This document shows, one piece after another, positions 24,001-39,000 of a stretch of DNA of 64,000 nt (position 1 is its first letter; the number at the start of each line of letters is the position of its first letter). Under the pieces are notes generated by a model. It did no database searches, was not told where the DNA came from, and saw only the letters and a list, made by a program, of their open reading frames with translations. Position numbers and translations under genes: made by a program. This DNA comes from Siphonodentalium dalli (taxonomy: Eukaryota; Mollusca; Scaphopoda; Gadilida; Siphonodentaliidae): NCBI GenBank assembly GCA_032622095.1, contig CP136064.1, forward strand, positions 131,943,129-132,007,128, written 5' to 3'.

Positions 24001-27000
24001 TTACATTGATTTATCAGAGTATATCATTGTTAACCCGACTTTACCATGCCTTTGCTTGGAATCTACAAGGGTATGTACTTTTTGACATGGGTTTTACATG
24101 GCTTTTACTAGAGTATATCATACCTGACTTTACCATGATTTACTTGGAATTTACAAGGGTGTGTCCTTTTACATGGGTTTTAAATTGCTTTCAACAGAGT
24201 ATATAAGTGTAAACCTGACTTTGCCATGATTTACTTGGAATATACAAGGGTGTGTCCTTTTTACATGTGTTTTATATGGCTTTTACCAGATTATATCATT
24301 GTTAACCTGACTTTACCACATTTTACCAGAGTAGCGCCTGGTAAACCATGGTTTACATGGTTTACCGAGCTTTTACCAAAGTGTTTTATAAGGGTGTAAT
24401 AACGAAGGGTGTCTATAGTATTGGCCTTACATGGTAAAACAATAAAGAGTTCATCATACAGTTGTGCGGACAATTGAACGCACGCGTGAATAAAAATTGC
24501 TGTCACTTTGATGGGAATATAAAGTCAGTATGTGGATATTTCAGGTATTTATAGATCTATTTTGGATTTCCGAAACACGACAGGATTGCACCGACTAGAT
24601 GTAATTTGAGGCTTAAGATTATGTCTTGGGCAACTGCTTTGAAGTTTCAACACTACGGCCTTTACTGTATCATCCCGGATATCCATGCTGAATAACCCCA
24701 CTCACATATGATGACATTATAATATTTCAGCTCTTGTGAAATGTATAATAGTTCATTCTGCAACTAATGTATACGTACCATTGGCCATTTATCTATTATT
24801 TTTTTTTTACAAATGTAAATATATTTCTGAGAAGCCACGCGGAGTGATCGTCAGGATTGTAAGTCACGTTTGCTTTTCTATATATGCATGATTGTGTATG
24901 TGTACGCTGCGATGAAATACAGTTATAAACATCACCCTGTTGTTTAATTTTGATCTTGTTTTGACGTTAGGTCGAGGAAGAAGAGAAAAGCAGCTCGTTT
25001 AGAATCTCTACGTTGGACAGGAGCAGAGCTTCCATACCAGTTCGTAAAAAATGACTTTGGTTAGTAAAATTATCTTTCCTTCATATCGTTGTTCTAAGTA
25101 CGAATTGAGTATAGACATAACCCATATATCAATCGCTGCGATTTGCACATGAGCGCATTTTGTGAAACCAACATACATGATTGTATTTATAACAAATTAA
25201 TGCTTTTTCGAAGATATATACATCAAACTTCCAGTGAGATCTGCTAGAGTTTTATAAAGTTCGTTCCATGCCATCATGCGGATGTCTATTTTCTTTAATA
25301 ATGACGTACTGACTATTGTCGAACGAGGACATACATTGTGAAGCAAAATGGCATTTAGGAACAACTGAAATCCTGTACCAGGTAGAGAGTCAAGGTAAGG
25401 TAACACATGTTAACTTTATAATATAGGGAGTTGATAAGTACATTTACCTGTGTTTATGCCGATTATTTTGTTCCGGATTTGTTATACATCTGGACTACTT
25501 CGTCAGTTGCAGTTTACTGGAGATAGTTGCGTGATAGCGTCGTGATATTACTTTATAGCTGGTGAGAGCGACATATTATCGCAGATTATGAAACAACCCG
25601 ATTATCGATCCGGCAAATACAAATACAATGCAAATATATTACTCTCTTTCAGATGACAGGGAGATTTATTTCATGAAACTCGCTATGACGGAATGGGAGA
25701 AATACACATGCGTACGCTTCAGACCTTACAGGGAAATGGACAGAAATATCGTCCGAATAAAAAACGGGAACGGGTGAGTTTATATTTGGGAAATGCAAAT
25801 TACCACCACATTTGCGCTCATATTCGTTGTGGGGGAGGCTACAATTAGAAAAGAATAGTCAATATGACTAACTAATATAACTAACACAATTTACATTTAC
25901 ATTGTTACGCATAAAAGGACATTTGGCCCATCACATGAGTTTAGCAATCGTGAATTTCTCATTTTTGCGGCACAGTATCGAAAATAAACGAGTAATTCTT
26001 CTTCACCCCCGTGTACGTGGTATCGCCAACACCGAGGGTATCGCCAAAACCGAGAAAATGGGAAAGTCATTTTCACGTATGATATGGGGATATGTTTGTT
26101 TCTCATCGTAAAACAGACAACGAACAACGCATGTCTATGTCCACATGAAGCAGGAGTATTTATCCACCAGCTGTCAATCAGTTTTCCCAGATCAAACCAT
26201 TTAATATTTTTTGGCGAATTTTTTCAATAGTGTTTTTGCTTTTGCTCACTCAAAGTTTCGAGAACATCCACCCACTAGTACATTTCCTGGACTTCCACGC
26301 TGCCAAAACAAATGCCGGTATATAGTTGAATCTGTCAATGAAGCATAGGATTGAACATAATTTAAAAAATCAGTGTCGTTCTCAATATTCGCGCCATATG
26401 GATGGACCACTGTCGGCATAGAAAGATGTTAACGCCGCAGATGAAGATGTCACCAAACGCCGATCATCTGTGCAGTAAATATGCGTATCACTTAAGGAGT
26501 TTTGATGAGTTTTCGAGTGTTTTTATGTGTATCTGAGACTGATCAATTGGACTGCGAATGTCATCTGAAATATGAATCCATAAAATATTCGAAATATTGT
26601 GTACATATCTGTTATGAATGTATTTCAATTGAAATTTATTGAACATCCATCTCAGCATTCAGATTTGCGATTTCAAAAAGGTGAATGAATGATAACGCGA
26701 TGCTGTCGTTCGTATGCATGCAGCTAACTGGATATTCGTTTATTATTAACATGCTTGGAGTTTGTATATAGACCACACATGCAGGACGACACGCTACGAC
26801 GTATCAACGATTTGTTATAATCATGTTTATTTTACAGACTGTATGACTCGTTCCCACTCGAGTAGACCGTTACGCGACAATGAAACCGAATCATATTATC
26901 GAATATACATATATCGTATAGCTACAAATTATGCAATTATGGCTTTTTTAAGAGTCATCAGATAATATTGTAACGATTCTATGTTAACCCTAAACATCCG

Positions 27001-30000
27001 TACACATATGATCACAATGAGCTATGTGTGGAACATGTGTGTGCATTCTCATCTGTAGGTCGATGGGCATCTTTATTGTGTCTATGTAGCACATGTAGTC
27101 AGCTTATCAAGCTACAACACCATGGTTAAACAAAATCAAACCAGACCATGCGGTTTTGATAAATGAACGTATCTTCCTCAGATGAAGCTATATATCTCCC
27201 AGTTAAATTGTGATATCCACTATTCAAAACATATTTTCGCAAAACGGAATGTTCTCTCAATGGGATAGCGAACATAGCTTGCTCTCACCCTGATAAATTT
27301 AATAGAAATTCCTACTCATTTCCGATTTTATCATAAATAGTAGACACTTTTTGACGTTAGGTAGTTCGTTTGAAACATAATTATCAGTCATAGTTGACAG
27401 ATAATGCGTGTATCAATATAAAATATACATGTATGTTTAATTAACCATAAAATTCTCTAACCTGCAGAGCGGTTCGAAAAAATGCTATCTGCGTCCAAAA
27501 GTGTGGGTACCCACCACAATTTCGGATATCAAAGCTGCAGATCGATCCTGCGGTGGGATGTCGCCAAACCAGAGCTGGGATGTCAAAGATGCCGATGATA
27601 TACTTCACATTTTGACCGTTTCTGTTTGAAAATATTCCAAATATCACTCGGACAGACCGGCACATGGATCACCCTTATGGTGGGGGGTGCATGTGCAAGG
27701 GTAAAAATGTGTATATTTGTTTGTGTTTTTATGTTCTAATGTCATAATAATAGTATAGGCTATTATGTTTTATTAGACATTATAGGCCCGGAAATGGGCA
27801 ACGAATGGAAACATTAAATCAGTGTAAATAATGAGTTAGCAGGGACGTGACTTGAGTGTCCCTGTTGGGGTGATCACCTATAGTTTCTTAATACACCCCC
27901 TTTCAGGAACTTCTATATGCACCCCGTGTTATGTTCAAGTTTAGATTTTTCATCTGGTGATCAACGGTCTACTCGAGTGGGAACGAGTCATAAAGTCTGT
28001 AAAATAAACATGATTATAACAAATCGTTGATACGTCGTAGCGTGTCGTCCTGCATGTGTGGTCTGCATGTTAATACTAAACGAATATCCGGTTAGCTGCA
28101 TGCATACGAACGACAGCATTCACGTGCGTGTGATCGAGGCATCGCGTTATCATTCATTCACCTTTTTGAGATCGCAAATCTGAATGCTGAGATGGATGTT
28201 CAATAAATTTCAATTGAAATACATTCATAATAGATATGTACACAATATTTCGAATATGTTATGGATTCATATTTCAGATGACATTCGCAGTCCAATTGAT
28301 CAGTCTCAGATACACATAAAACACTCGAAAACTCACCAAAACTCCTTAAGTGATACGCATATTTACTGCACAGGTGATCGGCGTTTGGTGACATCTTCAT
28401 CTGCGCGTTAACATCTTTCTGGGCCGACAGTGGTCCATCCATATGGCGCGAATATTGAGAACGACACTGATTTTTTAAATTATGTTCAATCCTTTGCTTC
28501 ATTGACAGATTCAACTATATACCGGCATTTGTTTTGGCAGCGTGGAAGTCCAGAAACTGTACAAGTGGGTAGATGTTCTCGAAAATTTGAGTGAGCAAAA
28601 GCAAAAACACTATTGAAAAAAATCTCCCAAAAATATTAAATGGTCTCATGTGGACATAGACATGCGTTGTTCGTCGTCTGTTTTATGATGAGAAACAAAC
28701 ATATCCGGATATCATATACGTGAAAATGACTTTCCCATTTTCTCTGTTTTGGCGATACACTCGGTTTTGGCGATACCACGTACACGGGGGTGTTCTTGAC
28801 GTCTTCATACTCATGAGATAAAAAAAAATATTGCCAGTTTATGCTGCTCAGATCAATGATTGTCGGCAAAATAAATTGAACTTGTGGAAGTCGTGATCTG
28901 GCTGCAATATCTCTATACATATCTATCTGGACTGTGCCCTCTATTGACACTTGACTGAAATTTGTAATTAGGTATCGTTATTGCTGTCTTTTCGTGGTTT
29001 GCTTTGTGGAACGTGAGAATACCTTTAGGAGCCCAGTGGCGCCGGTAGAATTTGTTTTTATACCATTAACCTGAGCGACTATCACTCGGAATGTGCCCGC
29101 GGATATCGGTAATAGACATAATCCACATGTTGTTATCCGTAAATTCCATGTATATATATTCAGACAAGTGTGACTTGCCGAATGAGTAATGTGGTATATG
29201 CTTTAGACGGTAAGTGTTGGCGAAACAGGCCGACAATAGGGGGAGAACATTTGAGTGACATTCGCCTTGGAAAGGATAAACCATGTGCCGAGCATTCCGG
29301 TCTCCCATGATATTCGATAAGTGATTTGGTTGAGCATGTCCTTACTGTCATGAAGGGGGTCGAAAGAAGTACGATTAATCATTGAGGATTAATTAATTTG
29401 GTTCCTTTGTGTACGTCCGCACGTCAACAGAAAATAGTACCTCAACACTACAACGTTGACTATATCGAACATTTGTAATATGTAAACCGTAATATATAAA
29501 TCTATGAATGTCACGGGAAAAGAGTGTGTTGTTATTCAATATAGCTTAGGTTGGTCAAAAGGTTGTCCACATAATGACTATCACATAATTATTATCACAT
29601 AACGACTGAGATCAGCTTAGTCACTGGGAAAATGAAGACAGTAATTTGGTAGATCATTTGCGAAGGTGATTCAAAGATTCGACCAGATATACCGGGCAGT
29701 CCCAGGTGTATCCGCATCGGGGGTATCAGCTGGTTGTGATGCTGTGTGTGGTGAATCCAGCTGGACATAACACCTGGCAGGGACAGCTGTGGTAACATCA
29801 GCGTGCCTTGGAATGTCCTGTCGATGACACCGGACGTAGAAGGCTTAGGATGGTAGTAAAAAAAGTCGTCCGCGAAGATTGTGATTGGTGGTATTTCCAT
29901 TCCGAAAACCTTTCATTTTATGCATTCAATTAATGATCTATCTAAATAATGCGTGGTAGTGAATTGTGTATTTGGGTTGAAAACATCGACTGATCTTCTT

Positions 30001-33000
30001 CACCCCAGTTGGTAGTTGAACATGAACGTGAGTACATAGTTGGACTCAAAGCCCCCGGGGTGGTCGAAAAGATCGAGTGATCTTCTCCTTCACCCAGTTG
30101 GTAGTTTGTGATATATGTTTGTTTAGTTGGTTACTTTCAGTGTTATTTCTGGTGACTATGAAATTACACACTACTGCCACTGTTCTTCCAGGTTGGCAAG
30201 TAACTTACGTAAATTACTTACCAACATGCGACGAGGAGTTGGTAAGCTACTTACCAACCTGCGCTGAGCGGTCGTGCTCAACAATTGCGATTAGCCTATT
30301 GAGTGAGATCATCCCTCGCCACAGCTAATCTGCGTCGGCTGAGTGAACTCTACTCGGGCGAGTAGTATAGGCGGCAGTTGTCAAATAATGGTTACACTCA
30401 TCAGTCGGAGTTGTGTACCAAGAAGAACAACTTGGAACGAGCTATTTGGCATTGCGAGTAGAAGGTTGTTCCACTTGATTCACAACTCCGACTGCGTGGT
30501 GTATCCGTATTACACACTGCTGTTTTTTTCTTATTAACAATATTATATCGGAATATGCAGAATTGAAATTTATTACGATTTATTTAATTAAAAGTTTCCC
30601 CAGATTCGTGGAAGTGTCCCCTAATGAATATTGGCTTCGCGCCCACTATCGTATTACGTTGTCCCATTATTGATCACGAACGAGTCTTTGAAATGGAGGT
30701 GAAGTTCTAGTATATCATTATGCTTTATCGCTTCCAATCACATTCGTGCAATTACAGATAATAAACGAATAACAATGCAATGGCAATTTAGCATCTGCCA
30801 ATTAATATTACAAAAATATTTGAGGCATGCAGTGTTGCAAATAGAGCTTTTCTTCGGTTAACTTAGTCACTGTGGCTAAGTCCACCATATGACCTAGACC
30901 AAGTCTTCTCTGTCCACAACAGCTTGAAATATCGGTCAAAAACAGCATCAACCCAACCGATATCCCAAGCTGAAAACAGGGTCTACACATGACCACCACT
31001 TTAGTGAGTTCGTAATGCAATATCTCATTTATAGGTCCAAAGTTATGTTGGAACTTCAACTCTTAAAATGCGGTCACGTTTTAACAACAATTGCCCACTA
31101 CGGAACATTCTCATACCATGCCTATCTCTATTATGTAGGGGTTACACGCAGTTTGGGTTCTGAACCATAACACCTAGGTGTTAGATATACTAGAACCTAT
31201 ACTTCTAGCGACCATCTGCATACGCACTAAACAACGAATTCACATATTTTCAAAATACACCCAAAGTGCCATGATCCTGATGTGGACAACCAAACCCTAC
31301 CTCACAGATGAATACATGCACAAATAGGGTGATAACCAATTGAATAGGTGTAACCAAGTGATGAAATCCTCACTCCTATGAACACTAACGAAATAACTTA
31401 TTCAAAGTAGAGTTGGCATAGTGACATGCATGCAGATTTGCACGGGTTAGTCGAGTAGAGTTGGTCATAGTGACATGCATGCAGATTTGCACGGGTTAGT
31501 CGATATGACTGAACACGCTTGTGTCTAACCCTAAGTTAGTAATACATTTACCTGATTTTTGACTCGGTGTGTACATTGATATCACATATAATCCGCTACC
31601 AAAACTCCGCCGTCATTTAATAAATTTATTATTTTGAAACATAAATGTTCAAGCCAGTTGTTATAGGAACATACAATTTTAGTATGGGTGCACAATACTC
31701 GGTACATATCGCCGAAGTACTTGCCTATCTAACATTGATATTCTGGTTTCAATATATATATTTTTTGAAATATAGAGGATTTACAACGCGTCCCCAGTTT
31801 ATAGCGGAAATTACAAAACGAGTCCAGTAAATTAGGTCTGGACCGAACCTTTGGCGAGGTCCAGACCTAATTTACTGGACGGGTTTTGTAAATTCCGCTA
31901 TAAACTGGGGACGAGTTGTAGATTATATTTATTACATGTGGATCCAAAACCTCGACAAAACATACTTAAATCAACAAAAGGGACGCGAAACTACATCGGC
32001 TTCTATAAGGCCAGCAATGACGTTTCACATAACTCTGCGTTGTTTGCCCGCGTGAAGAAATAGTCCCAGATAAATAAAGACCCTTTGGCGTATTTAATGG
32101 CGTATATTTACTGACATAACTTTTCAAACTGCTCATTTCATTATATATTATTGGGAAAATATTGGAAGCCATAGTATATTCAGACGTAGCATGTGGAATG
32201 TAAACAGACGACAAACCGGAAGTCAAAGGTCACCTGGCACTATTTCCTGTTATTAAACGAACGTTTAATATCACAATATATAGAATGGGTTTATTGAATG
32301 AAATAAGGCTAGGATCATGTAATAAATAGGCTTATTATTTTGTGCTCGGTTGATGTGTATGTATACTTAATGGATGGTGATTCACTAGAACTTGTGGCTT
32401 AGTATTTACGTTCGCGTGAGTTTGAATGTTTCCGTTCATAAAAATAATGCTGTACACCAGTCAGCAAGCATTGAAATGCAAGTACTTCCAAATATAATTT
32501 GTTTTTATTCTCAACCAACCACCTTCACGTTACGAGACCGAAATTTCCCGTATATTCAGAGATGGACTTTTGTTGCATTGTGTTTGTCTTACATGGTTCC
32601 TATTGCCTATTTTTTCCACTGTCGCCAATCAAATTAAAAGTTAAAAGCGGACATTAGTAGATGACCATCATACCACGTGATAACAAGTCATTCTGTTAAA
32701 TGATAGCTTAATATATAAAAAAAATAAGGAAAAAAAATGGGTTTCTTCCAAACTTTAATTTCGAGTGGACACTCATCGCAGAACCATGTGAGGAAAAATT
32801 ATATTATATGACAGTATTTTCTTCATATGTCATGTAATATCTTTACCTTAAATGTGCTAACAATTTTCATGAAATTGATGTCATTATAGTTTTGTGATTA
32901 TTAAAAAAAAGGAAGACATTTCCCAATATAATTAAAATTAACGTTTATTATTTCACGCCATATGCATAGACTGTTTCTAACTGGATGTTTCAGATGCAAC

Positions 33001-36000
33001 TCCCAGCTGGGGATGGTGGGCGGAATCCAAGAGTTAAACCTGGAACCACCGGGATGCCGATACGTAAGTACACTAACTAGCATATATACGATGCACCTAG
33101 TGAAAGTGAAGTTATATCTTAAAGACATTTTAATTACCATACTTACCAAATATAAATGTATACGTGCCACAAAAATATATCTCTGATAACGGAAGTGTTA
33201 GTTAAAACAACGTCATCCCCCGAAAGTGAAGATAAGGTCGAATGCTATGCTCACACCGCAGCGATATTCCTTTGTATAACCTTCCAATAAAGCCAATAAC
33301 TACCATGCATGGCCTAGAAGATAATAAAATATAAGAGTCATAAAAGCTGACAGATCGTTTGTGGGTATAACCAAATGTAGAGTGTCAACACACTGTGTGC
33401 AATAGCTCTATTATAAGCTTCCACCTTCATCATAATATTGTCTATTATTAACCTTTTACCAGGAAGATAATTAGTCCAGGCACATTAGGTTTCACTAGTG
33501 CAAAAAATCCCGGAAAGCTGAATTTTTCAGGGATTAAAAAGAACATGTTTATGAACAACTTGTCAAAAGTCCCCTAGAATCCGAGTTGAGCTTTTTGAGA
33601 TATCATGATTTTTCGCAATGGTGCAATTTCTGACGAGATTCCATTAGACCATATGCGAATGCAGTCATATATAGGCTAATTTATGGACTCAATCTTCACA
33701 CATACCCGTCCATCATGAAGCATGTGTCGATAGATATGCGTAATTGGTGCTAGAGCTTACTAACAGTCGATATTCCATAATTGTGATGACATTTATTGGC
33801 GAAGAGAGCATATAAATCGCATGGTGATTCAAAATTTTCCTAAAAAAAAGAGGGCGAGTAAAGATATTCAGACGACAATGAGCTAAAATATGAACCATTA
33901 TACTAGAAGAGTGGTTAGTTCAGAACAGGAAAGTGGTGAGATATAGCGAACCATCACCATCTTTAAGATTTTATAGCCGGAACCATAACACTACCCCCTA
34001 AAACGTACCCCATGGCTTTGAGTATATGAAAGGCAAAATACCACATAATAGTCCTGGCGTTTGACGTAACAATTGTACAAATGGTGATAACACTATGAAA
34101 CTTGGCACATAGGTTCCTTATACACTATTAATCATTTTTAGATGTATAGACGTCGCGGCAGGTCAGTCCTTGACAACGGTTGCTAGGCAACTATCCCACA
34201 GCGAAGAAATACAAATATGACTGATATTATGGCAGTTTTAACAATCTAACCTACGTCATGCAGCATTTTTATGGTAAACGTAATACTAGTTATTGTTCGA
34301 GTAGATCTGGCTGGAAAATTACCATAGTTCTTACTTACAGGGGTGGTAACGGTTGCTAGGGACATACCCGAAATCGAAAAATGCCGAGCTGACTGATATT
34401 ATGATAGTAGAGGGGGGGGGGGGGAGGGGCACCAACAAATATAAATATGTTTAGTACTCAATTCCACCAAATACATACACATTATTCTCCAATGATATGA
34501 GGAATAGTTTCATGTTGGTTAAAGCTTGACGACACATTTGGTGCCGTTTGGGTCAGGAATGAAGAGAGGAGGGGCACTAACATTGATCAGACTACTTTAG
34601 TCGCCGTTATCCACCCAAGTTATATGTTGTCGTATCCACAATTCGTTCTATTCGTTCTATTCGTTCAACCTGTTTAGACCAAAATTATTGGAGATTTGTG
34701 GGGGGGGGGGGAGGGGGTGGTGGTAAAAACAATTGGGAGTAAAAAATATGGGTCCCCAATAATGCCAGATTAAAAAAAAAACGGCATACCTTCCTGCAAT
34801 TTGTTTACTATCCTTCCCTGGTTTCAACGCCCGTTGGACACACGGGAATAACCTCGATCCAGAGTGGAAAATGAATTAACAAAGTAACAAAACCAGTTTA
34901 GTTTCCTCTTCGATCAGATTCACAATAGCAGCAATATTAAAATTTAAAAGATAAAATCAACCTTAATAAAACATAAATGAGGAATGAGGATTTAGTTGAA
35001 ATAGGCGCATAGCAGCCGCTCATAATTCGGCAAACAACGCCATTCTCCGTAACCGTATAACCGCGTTTGACTATGAGGCCAAACTCCAGCCAGAGTAAAA
35101 GCTTCGACGATTTAATTACGGAGAGGGTACTGTTAGCCTGACGCTGGCCACATGCCTTCACTACGCAATCACGTAACGTTCTCAACATATGGTTCTGTAT
35201 GCGGGAGCGTTACGTCACGGAGTAGTGAGCGGAGTAAACTGAGGCTGATGGGGTCATTGTCACAAGGCTCCGATCACATTCGTAGCCAGCTTTTTAAATC
35301 GATCACAAATGTAGCCAGCTTTTCTATGGTGATCACATTTGTAGCCAGCTTTTCATATTCATGCGAGTAGTCGGATTCCTTATGTCGAAAAAAATGGTCG
35401 CGCGTTTTCGGAATGTTAAAAGCGATATGAGAACAGTTTCTATACCACCAGTGTGTCTATTTTCAGAATCTACCTGTTTCCAGCTTGATATTTTAGTGGA
35501 AACAGGTTTGTGTGAGGCTTTTGTTTGTGTACCCCTCTATTTTTTCCCCCATCCACCTAGTAATAAAAACATGCTATTACGCATAGCAAGTTCGGTAAGT
35601 GGCTTTCTTTGTTCTTATAAATCGAAAAACATGGAGAGATCTTGCCACAAATTACTTAATTACATATCTTAATGTGGAATTGTATCATAAAATCATCAGA
35701 TCAATTGTATTTATGACTGCATTTTCAATTTTCTTTCCCAAATATTAAGGCATTGTATATTCTTAAAACCAGCTAGATCCCATATAGACGAACATGAAGA
35801 ATCTACAAGGATATCTTGATCATATGCCACAAACAAAACTTCGATGCATCGATTTTTGGTAAAGATATCACAGAAAAGCTAACCCTACCCCCACCCTCAC
35901 TGATTTCACAAGCCAGATTCCTTTGGTCGATAACAACGGTCGCGCAATTTCGGATTGTCTAAAATGACATGCGAACGGTTTATTTATCAATAGCGTGTCT

Positions 36001-39000
36001 ACTTTCAGAGTTTACCTGTGTCTAGTTGAAAATTTATTGGAAAAAAGTGTTTTTGGACTGTTTTAAGAATTTAAAGAGCGTTTGCTTATTATACAAATAT
36101 TAATCCTCATAACTAACCTTCTGGTGGATGTGCGAGTTGAAATTAACAAAAGTATCAAATATAGCGGTCTACTTTCAGAGTCTACTTGTTTCCAGTCTGA
36201 CATTTTAGTGGAAACAAATTGTTTGGACGGTTTAAAAAATTTAAAGAGCGTTTCCTGATTATACATATATTAACTAACACGATTAGCCTTTTCATGAATT
36301 GTGCGAGTTGAAATTATTTTTGAGAATGATTTCGTCAGATAAGTCTCCGCGGGTAGTGTACTAACGTTGGACCCTATATAGAGTTTGACAATTTACTCAA
36401 ATTTTCACATTGGTGGAACTTAATGGCTATCATATATGCATGGCTCTTACATGTAATATATCGTAACTACATGTGATTTTGCCAAATTAACTTGCAATAT
36501 AGTCAAGCCACCAAATACAGTAGTTGATAAAAATGTGGTTCACATCAATCATATACATCACAATCACGTGCTTCAGTGATAATGTCCACTATTCTACAAA
36601 TGTAATGTTTATCATGACTACAGTTTCAGGATTTCGTTGTAAAATTGATTGATTGTTTTTTCATCAATTGACAAAATTAATGTTTATTGCCAGGACGAAG
36701 TAGCGCATAATACGGAGTTGTGTGCTAACAATTCTGCGAGTCATATTTATGTAAGTGTTAGTCAAAACTTTTAGGACATGGGAATAATTAATTCGTGGCC
36801 ACGAAATATCTAATTGTGATATACGATCGTCAGTCCCATTGTCGTAATGGAAGCGGATAGAGATGATCTGGTTGTAGTTGTCCACCATCTTGGCATGAGC
36901 CACGGCGATTTGAGATAAAGGGTGTTGTAAGGTGGCCCGTAAAACAAATTAAGTATCACCCCTTTCACCAACCCGGGGCCACCCTATAAGCACCAATTCT
37001 ACCACATCAAACGGTTAAGGTAGCAGTACACGATTTCACAGGTTGTAGGGGGTCTGAAAAATAGAAATATAAGTATCTGGGGGGGGGGGGGGGCATAACG
37101 GCCAGTGTAGTCTGTGTTAACTGTGTCGTGACTGGTTTGAAGGTTTATTTATTTTACAAAACTGGGAAAGTTCTCAAAAAAGTTAAAAATTTGGATACGC
37201 AACAGGGTTTTCGTATTCAGTGAAGGCCAACTCTGTGTTATTGGTTACAGGAAAATAGCCCGATTTCTCTCCCCTGAATTCTGTCATCTGGCCTCGCAAG
37301 ACTTTTTTTTCAAATTGATACGATAACTTTTTTTCTATTTCAAATATTTCTCAGCTCTATCATAGCTCTATCAGTTGGAAGAATCTTATTTACTGACATT
37401 CGCTCTATCATGGTCTGTTTTTGGGTAGAAAATGGCCAATTTGAGTGAAAAATGGGTAAAATTGAGCGGTTCGTGTGTGCAAACCAAGGGGCATAACTCA
37501 ATGACATATTGTACGAAGAACCAAAAGTACATTTAAATGATTACATCTAAAATTTCTGTCGAAATTAAAACATGCTTGATTGGATATATGCCAACGATAA
37601 TGGCTTAGCATTGATTTGAAGTACAGTACCCCCTCCCAGGTTGGCAAAATTGCTGGAAATCGTGTATTGCTACCTAAGGTGCCGAGAAATTGTATATATA
37701 GATGCCATATTTGAACCATCTGGGGCAGCCATTTTGGATCGGGGATGGTGAAAGCGGGTGAATATTTAGTTTGTCTCATCAGGGGTCACCCTACAACACA
37801 CTGTATTCGACCTAAAATGTGGGGGGGGGGGAATTGCATGGTACCATATATGGTCATTTATCATTTTCGCTCGATTGGGCTGAAGGTGTGAAAATTTAGG
37901 TTGCTTTGTGAGCTACCGTACAAAACCCTTTATTTGATCTATATCGGTCAAGTGACCTAGAAATAATGTATACCCTATTTGGCCCCTTCTCAGCTGCGAC
38001 CATTTTGGATCGGGTATGGTTGAAAGGGGTGAATATTTATAAGTTTGTTTTTGGGCCCACCCTACAAAACCCATTATTTGACTTAAATCGGTCAATATAT
38101 ATGCCGAGTGAAATGTCATTCCCATTCGATCCCTTGTGGTAAAAACTAATGAATATTCAGTTTTTCTTGGAGCCACCTGACCCGTGTTTCCCCGTTCTCT
38201 CTGTGCTAGTTTATATCGGACGTTCATGTCCCCATAGAGCCCGGGGTCCCACGCCATAAGGGGTTTATAGTAGCTTCTCTGCGATCGTACGCATAGTTTC
38301 TAAAACATCATCAAGTGTAACCATACCCTAAGACAGTCTAGCCTGACTATGCCACCCCTCGAATATACAATACAATATTTGTCAAATGTATTGTGTATTA
38401 ATAGGTGTATATTGAAATAAAATATCCTATCCTATCCTATTCAACCGTAAAGGTATCTGGATATATGCAAAGGTCAATCAGTTATAATTTGCCACGAATT
38501 AGTAGTTCGTTGCCACGAATTAGTAATTTCGTGGACACGAATTAGTATTTCGTGGCCACGAAATTAAATAAAAAACAATTTCCCATGTCCTAAACCAGCC
38601 ACCGTAGCTTATGCATGGATCATTCTGTTTTAGTATTAAATTTGGAGAAACCCGACCAGCATCAATGTAACAACTACAACAACTCATATATGCCAATGAT
38701 ATGTTTAGCCATACATGTGGATAGGGTGGTATTGTTAAAAAATGTTATCATGTCCATATGTATTGCTAAATATTGCTGGGCATATATAGATGGTTGTTCT
38801 ATAATTCCTGGTCGGGGTTTATCAAAATTGGGAGATTAAATTATGTTCATCTGATGATAAAGAAAACACTTTCTCCGTCCACTCGATACATCCCCCGGAT
38901 ACATGTTTCACATGCTAAATTAACACCTTAGTCAACATAACTAATCGCTCCCTCAAATCCTTCGCCACATGAATAAAAATAAATTGCCAGTATAAATAGG

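Larger units (their letters stand above)
19888..24394. mobile_element. Inverted-repeat DNA element (4.5 kb) with subterminal ACCAGAG motifs, nested
   Basis: Ends read cccttataaacaacaccctg and, inverted, cccttataaaacactttgg. Both flanks (about 19890-20280 and 23230-24390) hold many copies of taccagag/ctctggta and ggtaaaccatg, a subterminal-repeat pattern typical of some DNA transposons. Within it a second inverted pair, 20281-20326 and 23181-23228 (ggcctatactatagaattac and so on), and a third element at 20594-21577 are nested. No transposase is recognised, so non-autonomous is inferred. The whole set sits in astacin intron 2. Confidence 0.65.
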
